From positions 496,001 through 560,000 of the forward strand of contig NZ_AMRK01000001.1 of the NCBI RefSeq assembly GCF_000299875.1: DNA of 64,000 nucleotides, given 5' to 3'. Positions 19,187-27,376 of the stretch are shown piece after piece (the stretch's first letter is position 1; the number at the start of each line of letters is the position of its first letter). The position numbers and the translations under genes were made by a program. This DNA is from Celeribacter baekdonensis B30 (GTDB lineage: Bacteria > Pseudomonadota > Alphaproteobacteria > Rhodobacterales > Rhodobacteraceae). The notes beneath the pieces are model-generated. The model was not told the origin of the DNA and searched no databases. It saw only the letters and a list, made by a program, of their open reading frames with translations.

Positions 19187-19867
19187 TTAATGGGCGTCCT
19201 TCAAGAGGCGCTCCGCAATCTCAATCCCTTCGGGATGACCGACATCACACCAATGTCCCGGATATTCCGCGCCGAAAATTCTATTCGTTTCAAACAGACG
19301 TTCCCACACGAGATTAAGCGAAAAACACGTCTCGTCGATGCCGTTGAGCGTATCGGTTTTTAAAATCTGAACCCCAGTGTAAACTGAGCCATGACCGCGG
19401 GCCAATCGCCCATCTGGTAAAATATCAAAATCACCTTGTCCAAGGTGCCCGTGCACACGGTCAAATGGAACGGTTAAGAGCAGCGCATCCATCTTTTCAG
19501 GGTCCCAGGCCTCTGACAAAATATCAGACGCCATTGGACCTTTCCAAACCGCATCTGTGTTGACGGTGAATACCACATCTGCTCTGAGCTGGGGCAAGGC
19601 GTTGCGTAGCCCGCCCCCTGTTTCAAGCAGAGTGTCTTCAAAAACAGTCTCGATTCCGGCGGTATTTAAGTGTTTTTCAAGCGAGTCCGGCAGGTAATGA
19701 AGGTTTGCGACCCTGTGCTCGACGCCCCCGATCTGATCCAGCGCATGATCGACAAGTGGCCGCCCCGCCACTTCAATCATCGGTTTTGGTCGATCTGCCG
19801 TCAGCGTTTTCATCCGGGTGCCGCGTCCCGCACAAAAAATCATTGCAGTGTTGGGATGGTTCCGCAT
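19187..19867 (-). CDS. murU: Nucleotidyltransferase, probable N-acetylmuramate-1-phosphate uridylyltransferase (MurU-type)
   Basis: Probably makes UDP-MurNAc from MurNAc-1-phosphate in the cell-wall recycling route that bypasses fosfomycin-sensitive MurA. The 226-residue protein has the sugar-nucleotidyltransferase signature MIFCAGRGTRMKTLTADRPKPMIEVAGRPLVDHAL, VFTVNTDAVWKG for the metal site, and VGHPEGIEIAERLL at the end. The partner kinase gene precedes it and overlaps. I chose ATG 19867; GTG 19882 is also open and ATG 19843 (ATGA with the kinase stop) would trim the first strand. Confidence 0.8.
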   Translation of the reverse strand: MRNHPNTAMIFCAGRGTRMKTLTADRPKPMIEVAGRPLVDHALDQIGGVEHRVANLHYLPDSLEKHLNTAGIETVFEDTLLETGGGLRNALPQLRADVVFTVNTDAVWKGPMASDILSEAWDPEKMDALLLTVPFDRVHGHLGQGDFDILPDGRLARGHGSVYTGVQILKTDTLNGIDETCFSLNLVWERLFETNRIFGAEYPGHWCDVGHPEGIEIAERLLKDAH

Positions 19868-20865
19868 TTTTCTTTCAGACACTGAAGGGTTTCTTTTGTG
19901 GGTTCCGGTAGATGTGTGCGAATGAGATGTGCGAGACTTGAGAGATCGGGATGATCCAGATCGCGTTGTAAATGACCCCAGACCCGAGGGATCAGGTCAA
20001 CATAGTGCGGGCGTGAAAAATGAAGTGACATGCGTGCGAAAATCATCAAGATCCGCAGGTTCCGCTGCACCGAACAAATCGCCGCTTCACGATTGAAATC
20101 AACCGGATTGAGATTCAATCCGTCGCTAAATCGCGCCAGGCATCGTTTCTGAACCTCAACCGGGACATCGCGTCGCGCATCTGTTGTCAGCGAAATCACA
20201 TCATAAGCGGGATGGCCGAGCATCGCGTCCTGGAAATCCAAAAGCCCAACACGCGAAGGACCCGCTCGATCCGGCAGCCACAATAGATTTTGCGCGTGAT
20301 AATCGCGTAAAATCGTAACGCGACCATGCCCAAGAGCCGCAATGAGTGGCGTTAAAACGGTGCGCGCGGCCTCACGCTCTGAAGACATATCGTGACTCAA
20401 AACGGGTTCGGCGTACCAGCGGTAACAGGAAAGCGCGAGATCGGTCATCAAGGGGCCGTAATCCGCAGCGCCGTCCAGTGGTGTTGAGGAGGCGATGTGA
20501 ATCAGAACATCGACAGCAGCGTCATAAAGCTCGGTTTCCAAATGTGGTTTCCGGGCACAGACGACGTCATACAAATCTCTACCAAAATCTTCGAGGATCA
20601 AAAACCCATTGGTCTCATCGGCGGCATATATTTCAGGGGCTGACAGTTCGAGATCGCGAAGATAAGCGGCGACCTTGAGAAAAGGGCGAACATCTTCACC
20701 AGCCTCTGGGGGCGCATCCATTGCGATGGCGCATCGACCGGTCGAACGATCTTTCAACCGGTGATACCGCCGCCGAGACGCATCACCCGCCAAGGCGGCT
20801 ACACTGGAGTCAGCCCAAGGGCCAGATCCAAGAAACTCTTGGAAAAGCTGCACGCGCTCAGTCAT
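19840..20865 (-). CDS. amgK: Aminoglycoside-phosphotransferase-fold kinase, probable AmgK (MurNAc/GlcNAc anomeric kinase)
   Basis: Likely phosphorylates the anomeric carbon of N-acetylmuramic acid for recycling. The 341-residue protein has AGDASRRRYHRL near the N-terminus, EDFGRDLYDVV, the catalytic loop VTILRDYHAQNLLWLPD and the metal motif GLLDFQDAMLGHPAYDVISL. Substrate is inferred from family and from pairing with the MurU-type gene. Start at ATG 20865; the frame remains open to 20970 but the added residues show no family similarity. Confidence 0.8.
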   Translation of the reverse strand: MTERVQLFQEFLGSGPWADSSVAALAGDASRRRYHRLKDRSTGRCAIAMDAPPEAGEDVRPFLKVAAYLRDLELSAPEIYAADETNGFLILEDFGRDLYDVVCARKPHLETELYDAAVDVLIHIASSTPLDGAADYGPLMTDLALSCYRWYAEPVLSHDMSSEREAARTVLTPLIAALGHGRVTILRDYHAQNLLWLPDRAGPSRVGLLDFQDAMLGHPAYDVISLTTDARRDVPVEVQKRCLARFSDGLNLNPVDFNREAAICSVQRNLRILMIFARMSLHFSRPHYVDLIPRVWGHLQRDLDHPDLSSLAHLIRTHLPEPTKETLQCLKEKCGTIPTLQ

Positions 20866-20983
20866 AAGATCGCTGAAATTTGAGAGGCAGAGTGTCGCAG
20901 CATTGCGGGGAGCCTTTGATGTTCGGACAAAACATGTGCCCGACTTTAGGCCGCCCCGCAAGGGACGCAAGGCAAGAAGGGCG

Positions 20984-22570
20984 TCACATTTCTACGAACT
21001 GGCTGTCCGCCTGCGGCCGAAGCGCGAGTCGCACCGCCGAGCCGCGCGCCTCTGGCGCAAAGCCAACGAGGGTTTGGCCGGATGGCAATGGTGCAAATCG
21101 GCAAGTAAGACGGCGCCCATCCCAAAGCCGGGTGGTGCCAGTCCACTCCTCACGCGCACCAACACGGCTGACAAATTCCCGAATATCATTCCAAAGCGGC
21201 GATGGCGCACATTTCGAATGCCATATCCGTGTCGCCTCAACGATGCTTGTCTCGGAAATACCTTCCATTTGCTCAAGACCCCAAAGCGACGTATAGGCCG
21301 AATTCGCCATCATCAACATGCCTTCGCTGTTAAACACGGCAATGGCTTCAGATAGGCTGTCGAGCACAGCCTGGCCCGTTTCGATCTCTGACCTAAACCG
21401 CCGTGTCAGGGACATCTCGGCAGAGATGTCTTCGAACAAAAAGGCGATGGCCCCATCGGGATGCGGGCGTCCAGAAATTCGATATGTCATGCCGCCAGGC
21501 AGGGTCCAAACCTCTTGATAGGTGCCATCTTCGGCGGCGGATTCCAAGGCGGCCATTTCTTGACGCCATGATTTATAATCTTTCGGCTCAGGCATCATCT
21601 GACTGTCGCGCAATCTGTCGAGGAAGGTGGTTAAAACCGGTCGCGAGATCAAAAACTCAACCGAAAGGGCGGTCAGGTCCGTCAGTGCCGGGTTGAACAA
21701 AGCCAGCCTGCGATTGCGATCAAACACTGCAAGTCCGATTGTGAGATGGGAGAAGGTTTTGGTCAGGGTTTGCGTGAACTCGCGAAGCGTTTCCTCCGCC
21801 TTGACCGTATGGTCCGCAGAATTGGCTGTGAATAGGAAATCGCCGCCCATTTCAAATCGAAATACCTCAAACCAATGTGTTCCGTGGTTTTGATCCTTAA
21901 GGGTGAGGCGGCGGGATTCTTTTGCGCCGACGTTGGCAAGAAGTGAGGTGTCGAACAAAGACGTCGGCGGCCAGCTTGGAATATCATCGTTCTGCGCCAT
22001 ACTGTCGGCAAGAGCGATATAGGCGGCATTGGCCCAACTGATCGTGCCATCCGCGAGTTCGCGCCATACCAGATGGGGCACGTTTTCCGTGGTGGCGCGC
22101 AGAGTTTCAAGCTCGTGCTCCATCGCCATCAAGGAATGACGATCCAACTCGATATGGCTGTGTTCCGTTTCACGATCCAACAATGTCAGGCGCGCAAGAC
22201 CGTTGCGCCATTCGCATTTCATCACGGAGCTGCCATCACGGGACTCAATGATCAATGTGCCACGATCGGCGAGTTCTATGATCTCTTTTTGAAGTGTTGG
22301 GAATTTTGAGATCGTTACCGATAAAAGCCGTGACCAATCCGAGCCGACATCGGCGGCTGCCGCAAGCACGCTTTGCGCGGAGGCCGTCGCGTTTACCAGT
22401 TTTTCGTCATCGAACAGAAAGACGATGTCATTGTCCTGATCTTTCAGAGTGATCGCCTCTGACTTTTCTTTCCTGGCAGCCATCCAGGCAAACCCATAGA
22501 GCGCCAAAAAGGCAATGCACAGGCTTCCTATGATGAGGGACGCAAGAGTGGAGAGGAGTTCGACCGACAT
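20984..22570 (-). CDS. Membrane-anchored PAS-domain protein without a kinase domain
   Basis: The 528-residue protein begins with one membrane segment (LASLIIGSLCIAFLALYGFAWMAA). Several PAS modules follow: one about 45-130, one starting ELETLRATTENVPHLVWRELADGTISWANAAYIALAD, one FSHLTIGLAVFDRNRRLALFNPALTDL, and one VLDSLSEAIAVFNSEGMLMMANSAYTSLW. The end (VGFAPEARGSAVRLALRPQADSQFVEM) has no histidine-kinase, GGDEF or output domain. It recalls PAS parts of DivL/CckA-type regulators, but no partner is visible. It lies downstream of regB in the same direction, with a CtrA-type box between them. Confidence 0.75.
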   Translation of the reverse strand: MSVELLSTLASLIIGSLCIAFLALYGFAWMAARKEKSEAITLKDQDNDIVFLFDDEKLVNATASAQSVLAAAADVGSDWSRLLSVTISKFPTLQKEIIELADRGTLIIESRDGSSVMKCEWRNGLARLTLLDRETEHSHIELDRHSLMAMEHELETLRATTENVPHLVWRELADGTISWANAAYIALADSMAQNDDIPSWPPTSLFDTSLLANVGAKESRRLTLKDQNHGTHWFEVFRFEMGGDFLFTANSADHTVKAEETLREFTQTLTKTFSHLTIGLAVFDRNRRLALFNPALTDLTALSVEFLISRPVLTTFLDRLRDSQMMPEPKDYKSWRQEMAALESAAEDGTYQEVWTLPGGMTYRISGRPHPDGAIAFLFEDISAEMSLTRRFRSEIETGQAVLDSLSEAIAVFNSEGMLMMANSAYTSLWGLEQMEGISETSIVEATRIWHSKCAPSPLWNDIREFVSRVGAREEWTGTTRLWDGRRLTCRFAPLPSGQTLVGFAPEARGSAVRLALRPQADSQFVEM

Positions 22571-22624
22571 GTGATTCCCGACAAAAATACGCTTCTGCGA
22601 CGGGATGATTTTGGGTAAGGATAG

Positions 22625-22639
22625 TTAACGCACCGTTAA
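22625..22639. promoter_or_regulatory. CtrA-type box upstream of the PAS gene
   Basis: TTAACGCACCGTTAA fits the CtrA consensus TTAA-N7-TTAA exactly and lies 55 nt before the PAS-protein start, after the regB stop. CtrA binding is inferred from the motif. Confidence 0.5.
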
Positions 22640-22651
22640 AATCCCAAGAAA

Positions 22652-24046
22652 TCATGCATCAAATCGGGCATTTTCACCCAAAGCCTTGTTTTGTTCACCT
22701 TCCTGGACGCTGATCCGCTCTTTGGGCCAACTCAGTTCGACAATTGCGCCAGACCGACGACCGGCATGCAGATGGAGGTCGTGGCGGTCCGATCCATTGG
22801 CGAACGCAATCTCGGCCCCGGTTCGCTCCAAAAGCGTTTTGGCAATAAAAAGCCCAAGCCCCATACCCTCATAGCCCGGACGCCGGTCAATCTCGCGCTC
22901 GGTGCGGCGGCGGCGCATGAAGGGGTCGCCAATCCGGCCAATCACCGATGTCGGAAATCCGGCCCCATCATCAATGATCCGAAGCGTGATGGTGCGCGCG
23001 TTCCATGTAATATCAATCCACGCCGTCGTTTCAGAAAAATCCACCGCATTTTGAACCAGATTGCGCAACCCATGGATGATCTCTGGACGCCGGTAGACAT
23101 AGGGCTGCGGTGTCCCGTCTTCGCTACCCAGCACTTCAAGTTTGACTGTTTTGCCCCGCGCAACATGCGGCTGTGCGGCCTCTTCGACCACGGCCTGAAG
23201 CGGCGCAAACCGCATATGTAGATCATCTTTGCCGGCCTGCCCCATCGAGCGCAAAATATCACGACACCGATCCGCCTGTTCATTGATCAACTGCGCATCC
23301 TCGCGCAAAACGTCATGGTCTGCCAGATCGTCGACCAACTCGCTGGACACCAGTTTGATCGTGGCCAGAGGCGTGCCCAATTCATGTGCTGCAGCGGCAA
23401 TCACACCCCCTAAATCCGTCAGTTTCTGTTCGCGTGTGAGCGCCATTTGGGTTGCCAAAAGTGCCTCTGACATGGTGTGAATTTCAGAGGCGACTTTCCA
23501 CGAAAATACTCCCAAAAACACCACACCAATCACAATCCCTGCCCAGCTCCCAAATAGGAAAATTCGTGGCATGCGCAGGATTTCACCGTCTAAAAGCTCA
23601 AGCGGGACGTGATAAAGCGCGGTGATTGACACCAAGGCGATGGCCGCACCCCCCGTCAACACCGATGATTTTGGCCGAAGTGCTGAGGCCGAAATTGACA
23701 CAGGCGCCAAGATCAAAAGGGCGAATGGGTTGTTCAACCCCCCTGACAGATACAAAAGCGCTGACAATTGCACGATGTCGAACAACAACATCAGCGTTGC
23801 ACCATGTTCGCTCAACCGGGTGTTTTCCGGGTAAATGAACGTGACCACGATGTTCAAAATGATCGACGCGCCGATCACAACGGCAAAGCCGCCCAGATCA
23901 AATTTGAGGTGAAATACCGTCATCGCCAAAATAATCGTGGCAATTTGACCCGTGATCGCAATCCATCTCAGCGCAGTGAGAGTTCTCAGGCGAACCCAAT
24001 TGGATCTGCGCTCTTCGGTGATGAGATCGTCACTATTTTCAATCAT
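22652..24046 (-). CDS. regB: RegB (PrrB) redox-sensing histidine kinase
   Basis: Membrane sensor that phosphorylates RegA when the quinone pool or electron flow is reduced, controlling photosynthesis, respiration, carbon and nitrogen fixation genes. The 464-residue protein has six predicted membrane segments, the quinone-interacting heptapeptide GGLNNPF (102-108), the H-box HELGTPLAT with His221 and the redox-active Cys261 in DRCRDIL, then the ATPase N, G1 (DDGAGFP) and G2 (GMGLGLFIAKTLLERTGAEI) boxes. Divergent from senC, a classical arrangement. Confidence 0.96.
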   Translation of the reverse strand: MIENSDDLITEERRSNWVRLRTLTALRWIAITGQIATIILAMTVFHLKFDLGGFAVVIGASIILNIVVTFIYPENTRLSEHGATLMLLFDIVQLSALLYLSGGLNNPFALLILAPVSISASALRPKSSVLTGGAAIALVSITALYHVPLELLDGEILRMPRIFLFGSWAGIVIGVVFLGVFSWKVASEIHTMSEALLATQMALTREQKLTDLGGVIAAAAHELGTPLATIKLVSSELVDDLADHDVLREDAQLINEQADRCRDILRSMGQAGKDDLHMRFAPLQAVVEEAAQPHVARGKTVKLEVLGSEDGTPQPYVYRRPEIIHGLRNLVQNAVDFSETTAWIDITWNARTITLRIIDDGAGFPTSVIGRIGDPFMRRRRTEREIDRRPGYEGMGLGLFIAKTLLERTGAEIAFANGSDRHDLHLHAGRRSGAIVELSWPKERISVQEGEQNKALGENARFDA

Positions 24047-24100
24047 TGACAGGTTTTTGATCCAACTGCGGCATTAAACCCCTTGTTAGTCCGTGCTGAT

Positions 24101-24119
24101 GCGCCGATCAATGCGTCGC
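24101..24119. promoter_or_regulatory. possible RegA (PrrA) box in the regB-senC promoter gap
   Basis: GCGCC-N9-GTCGC fits the loose RegA/PrrA consensus GCGNC-Nx-GNCGC, 20 nt before the senC start. The consensus is degenerate, so support is modest. Confidence 0.35.
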
Positions 24120-24138
24120 ACACATGAGGAGAGAAAAC

Positions 24139-24768
24139 ATGTCGACAAAATCTTTCGCCATTGTCGCCGGTGTTGCCGTTGTCGCCTTATTGGGCGCAAG
24201 CGCTTGGTATGCCACACGCCCGGCTGGTGATGATCAATTTGCCCAATGTCGCGGCTCCGCTGTCAGCGGTGGTGCGGGGTCCATTGGCGGGCCTTTTGAG
24301 CTCGTGAGTGAAGATGGTGTGACCGTCACCGATCAGGATGTGTTCACCAAGCCAACGATCCTCTATTTCGGCTATACCTTCTGCCCCGATGTCTGCCCGC
24401 TCGACAATGCGCGTAACGCGGATGCGGAGCGTCTCTTGGACGAACGCGGCTATGACACACAAACTGCTTTTATCTCCATCGACCCGGACCGTGACACGCC
24501 TGAGGTGGTCAAAGAGTTCACCGATCTTTTCCACGAAAACATGATCGGCATGACCGGCTCTCCTGAACAGGTGAAAGCCGCTTCAATGGCCTACAAAACC
24601 TATTACAAGAAACAAGAAGAGGGTGATCCGGAATATTACCTCGTGGATCATTCGACCTTCACCTATCTGGTGTTCCCTGAAATCGGGTTTGTCGATTTCT
24701 TTAAACGTGATGACACGCCAGAGCAGATGGCGGATCGTGTCGCCTGTTTTATTGATGCGGCCAAATAG
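24139..24768 (+). CDS. senC: SenC/PrrC, Sco1-family copper chaperone
   Basis: Membrane-anchored periplasmic protein that helps assemble the CuA centre of cytochrome oxidase and feeds into Reg signalling. The 209-residue protein has a signal anchor (7-25) and a thioredoxin-fold Sco domain with the copper ligands FCPDVC (Cys82, Cys86) and His171 in VDHSTFTYLV. Start at ATG 24139 behind GAGGAGAG. Lies between regB (divergent) and regA (same strand), the standard order. Confidence 0.95.
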   Translation: MSTKSFAIVAGVAVVALLGASAWYATRPAGDDQFAQCRGSAVSGGAGSIGGPFELVSEDGVTVTDQDVFTKPTILYFGYTFCPDVCPLDNARNADAERLLDERGYDTQTAFISIDPDRDTPEVVKEFTDLFHENMIGMTGSPEQVKAASMAYKTYYKKQEEGDPEYYLVDHSTFTYLVFPEIGFVDFFKRDDTPEQMADRVACFIDAAK

Positions 24769-24856
24769 AACGCCGGGTAGAAATTGACCCGCCGCCATCC
24801 GCACTCTAGGTTGATACAAATTCAGATAATCACGCACATTGGCGCAAGGGGGTCCC

Positions 24857-25411
24857 ATGGCCGGGGATGAAATGATGGACTTGGGTGTGGACAAGTCACT
24901 GTTGCTGGTCGATGACGACGAACCGTTTTTGCGTCGCTTGGCGCGGGCCATGGAAAAGCGCGGCTTTGAGGTCGAAATGGCGGGTTCTGTCGCGGCCGGT
25001 AAAGCCATTGCGACCGCCCGCCCGCCTGCCTATGCCGTGGTTGATCTTCGGCTTGAGGATGGCAACGGGCTTGATGTCGTTGAGGTGCTGCGGGAAAAAC
25101 GCCCCGACAGCCGCATCGTGGTCTTGACCGGATATGGCGCGATCGCCACCGCTGTGGCGGCCGTCAAAATCGGTGCCACGGATTATCTGTCAAAGCCGGC
25201 TGACGCCAATGACATCGTCAATGCGCTTTTGGCAAATGGCGATGCCTTGCCCCCACCGCCCGAAAACCCGATGTCGGCGGATCGGGTGCGTTGGGAACAT
25301 ATCCAACGCGTCTATGAGCTTTGTGATCGCAACGTGTCCGAGACGGCGCGACGCCTCAATATGCACCGACGCACTTTGCAGCGCATTTTGGCCAAACGCA
25401 GCCCGCGCTAA
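24857..25411 (+). CDS. regA: RegA (PrrA/ActR) redox response regulator
   Basis: DNA-binding partner of RegB. Taking ATG 24857 gives 184 residues, the exact usual length. The receiver domain has LLVDDDEPFL and phospho-acceptor Asp63 in AVVDLRLEDGNGLDVVEVLRE, then Lys113 of DYLSKPAD. The proline hinge PPPPENP is followed by a FIS-type helix-turn-helix ERNVSETARRLNMHRRTLQRIL-like segment. AAGGGGG precedes the start. A strong terminator follows 31 nt after the stop. Confidence 0.96.
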   Translation: MAGDEMMDLGVDKSLLLVDDDEPFLRRLARAMEKRGFEVEMAGSVAAGKAIATARPPAYAVVDLRLEDGNGLDVVEVLREKRPDSRIVVLTGYGAIATAVAAVKIGATDYLSKPADANDIVNALLANGDALPPPPENPMSADRVRWEHIQRVYELCDRNVSETARRLNMHRRTLQRILAKRSPR

Positions 25412-25442
25412 CGCGAAAGTACTAAGGCAATAAGACTTGGAA

Positions 25443-25467
25443 AGACCTGCTTGGGCGGGTCTTTTTT
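25443..25467 (+). terminator. rho-independent terminator of regA
   Basis: AGACCTGC-TTGG-GCGGGTCT, 8-bp stem (one T-G pair), then TTTTT. Overlaps the stop codon of the convergent LysR gene by a couple of bases. Confidence 0.9.
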
Positions 25468-26362
25468 ATGGCTTTGATTGTGGCCCCAAGGTCTTGAGCC
25501 AATCAATGAACAGCCGGGTCGAGGTCCGTTGCGGGCCTTTGGGTGTGACGGCGAAATAGGAAAAATCGGCGTCAATTTCAAACGGCACATGCAAAAGTGC
25601 GCCAGAGGCAAGGTCATCACTCACCGCGATTTCAGAGACAAAGGTTACCCCCAATCCGCGCACGACGGCTTGGACCGCATCGGATTGCCCCTCGATAAAA
25701 ATTGCCGGCGCTTTGTGGCCATCGACGCCACCCTTTTTCATGTAAGCCAAATCTTGGCCATGAGCCTGCGACCTGATCCAAGGCATTGTCTTTAAAGGAA
25801 GATTGTTTACATCCCCACCGTATTTTGTGACCAAAATCGGACTGGCGACAAGGATGAATCTCGTCCTCCAAAGCAATTCAACATCCACGTCGGGCCAGTT
25901 GCCCGACCCAGAGCGAATGCCAACATCAAATTGCCGCCGCTTCAGGTCGTCGACCGTGCCGGACGGGGTCAGGGACACCGGGATATTTGGATGCGCATCC
26001 CAAAATTGGCCAAGGCGCGGAATGATAAACGCATAGGACAAAGCGGGCGTACAGGTGACCCTTAGCCCACGTGAACGCGGCCCATTGCGCAGGCGCTCGA
26101 CACCCTGGGCAATCGTCGAAAATCCCTCGCCCAAAGCCTCGGCCAATTGCGCACCCGCTTCAGTCAACGCCATGCCTCGCCCTTCCCGCTGAACAAGGAC
26201 CACACCAAGTTCTTTCTCAAGCGTGCGCACCTGCTGCGTGACTGCCGCATGGGTCACGTTCAGCGCGCGTCCTGCGGCGGTAAAACTGCCCAGCCGTGCT
26301 GTCGCCTCAAAGGCGCGCAGCGTAGAGAGAGACGGAATTTGACGCCAATCGATGTCACTCAT
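25466..26362 (-). CDS. LysR-family regulator, GcvA-like
   Basis: The 298-residue protein has the N-terminal winged helix in the GcvA style (PSLSTLRAFEATARLGSFTAAGRALNVTHAAVTQQVRTLEKELGVVLVQREGRGMALTEAG) and a LysR substrate domain (LRVTCTPALSYAFIIPRLGQFWDAHPNIPVSLTPS). GcvA-like proteins control glycine, beta-lactamase or amino-acid genes; the target here is unknown. It is divergent from a small ORF, with a palindromic LysR-type box touching its own start codon, suggesting autoregulation. Confidence 0.88.
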   Translation of the reverse strand: MSDIDWRQIPSLSTLRAFEATARLGSFTAAGRALNVTHAAVTQQVRTLEKELGVVLVQREGRGMALTEAGAQLAEALGEGFSTIAQGVERLRNGPRSRGLRVTCTPALSYAFIIPRLGQFWDAHPNIPVSLTPSGTVDDLKRRQFDVGIRSGSGNWPDVDVELLWRTRFILVASPILVTKYGGDVNNLPLKTMPWIRSQAHGQDLAYMKKGGVDGHKAPAIFIEGQSDAVQAVVRGLGVTFVSEIAVSDDLASGALLHVPFEIDADFSYFAVTPKGPQRTSTRLFIDWLKTLGPQSKP

Positions 26363-26363
26363 G

Positions 26364-26380
26364 TGTAATCACAGCTTACA
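26364..26380. promoter_or_regulatory. LysR-type operator (T-N11-A style inverted repeat)
   Basis: TGTAATCACAGCTTACA: TGTAA-N7-TTACA, lying between the LysR start (26362) and the divergent small ORF. Position and form fit an autoregulatory LysR box. Confidence 0.45.
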
Positions 26381-26459
26381 TGTTCAAAAAATCGTTGAGT
26401 CGCGATAGAAGACTATAAGCGATAAATAGGGATCATACCCAAAGATTTGGAGAGATCAA

Positions 26460-26666
26460 ATGTTACAGATTATCGCGCCTGACATCATGCGTCAGCCGGA
26501 GGCGACGCCAGAGGTTCAACATCGGCGCGCCCTCATGGAGCGTCAGCATGTTCAGGCCCAAGCTGCGCGTGCAGTTTGGCTCTCGGAGCTACGGATCTGG
26601 GCTGGAAAGCTCGGCTTTGTGCCTCGGCTCAAAGCGCGGCCATCAATTCGGCGTGTCGCGCCGTAA
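26460..26666 (+). CDS. small hypothetical protein, 68 aa
   Basis: Basic, Arg- and Ala-rich 68-residue ORF starting MLQIIAPDIMRQPEATPEVQ, with an amphipathic middle (RRALMERQHVQAQAARAVWLSELRIWAGKLGFVPRL). A GGAGAG ribosome site 6 nt before ATG and its place divergent from a LysR gene argue that it is real. Its last 38 bases overlap the convergent HD-protein gene. I do not recognise a family. Confidence 0.5.
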   Translation: MLQIIAPDIMRQPEATPEVQHRRALMERQHVQAQAARAVWLSELRIWAGKLGFVPRLKARPSIRRVAP

Positions 26667-27219
26667 AGGCCGTGCGCGCATAGATCGGCGGACGCAGGTG
26701 AATCCGCAGATCGCGCACCAAATCCGGGTTCATTTTTCCAAAAATCTTATTGCCTTCTTCAACGGAAAACCCGGCGATTTGTGTCGCTTCGAGCCATGCT
26801 GAGACTTTATCCGCCTGTTTGATCTTTTTCTTGATTGCCACGGGGATTTTTGCGGGCAACCCAAATCGAATGTGAATGGCCGCAGTGAGGCGTTCATCCA
26901 ACTCACCGTAATTCGGCCCAACAGCAGCCTTCACCGGTGAAATCATATCGCCGATGACATATTCGGGCGCGTCATGCAAAAGCGCTGCCAGTTGCCACTT
27001 AACTGGCTCCGATGGGTAGAGTTTGCGAAAAATCTCTTCAACCAAGACGGAATGTTCGGCCACGGAATAGGCAAAATCACCGCGTGTTTGTCCGTTCCAG
27101 CGCGCCACAAAGGCCAGCCCATGGGCAATATCTTCGATTTCAATATCCATTGGAGTGGGGTCCAAAAGATCAAGTCTCCGACCCGATAACATCCGTTGCC
27201 ACGCGCGTGGTTGAGCCAT
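26629..27219 (-). CDS. HD-domain phosphohydrolase (YfbR-like)
   Basis: Metal-dependent phosphohydrolase, probably a nucleotidase. The 196-residue protein has the pattern FAYSVAEHSVLVEEIF (first His), LAALLHDAPEYVIGDMISPVKAAVG (HD motif with the following Glu) and KKKIKQADKVSAWLEATQIAG (last Asp). ATG 27219 chosen for GAGG 6 nt upstream; the frame is open to 27264. Convergent overlap with the small ORF at its 3' end. The exact substrate is unknown. Confidence 0.85.
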   Translation of the reverse strand: MAQPRAWQRMLSGRRLDLLDPTPMDIEIEDIAHGLAFVARWNGQTRGDFAYSVAEHSVLVEEIFRKLYPSEPVKWQLAALLHDAPEYVIGDMISPVKAAVGPNYGELDERLTAAIHIRFGLPAKIPVAIKKKIKQADKVSAWLEATQIAGFSVEEGNKIFGKMNPDLVRDLRIHLRPPIYARTAFTARHAELMAAL

Positions 27220-27376
27220 GGTTGCCTCATCTGTGTTTGGCCTTTGGTAGCGTCTGAGCAGCACAGTTTCTATGATTTTTCTCGACTTAACCGGAAATCA
27301 ATGCCTCTGCGTTGTAAGGTGTGCCTCAAGCTGGTAACCAGCGATCAAATTAACCGTATTTATGCAGGAGCCAGAG

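Noticed and set aside
27265-27376. Riboswitch (SAH or SAM type) in the ahcY leader
   Set aside because: A piece resembling ATTAACCGTATT of SAM-II and a 5-bp hairpin occur, but the rest of the SAM-II, SAH and SAM-SAH consensus structures does not fit the remaining length.
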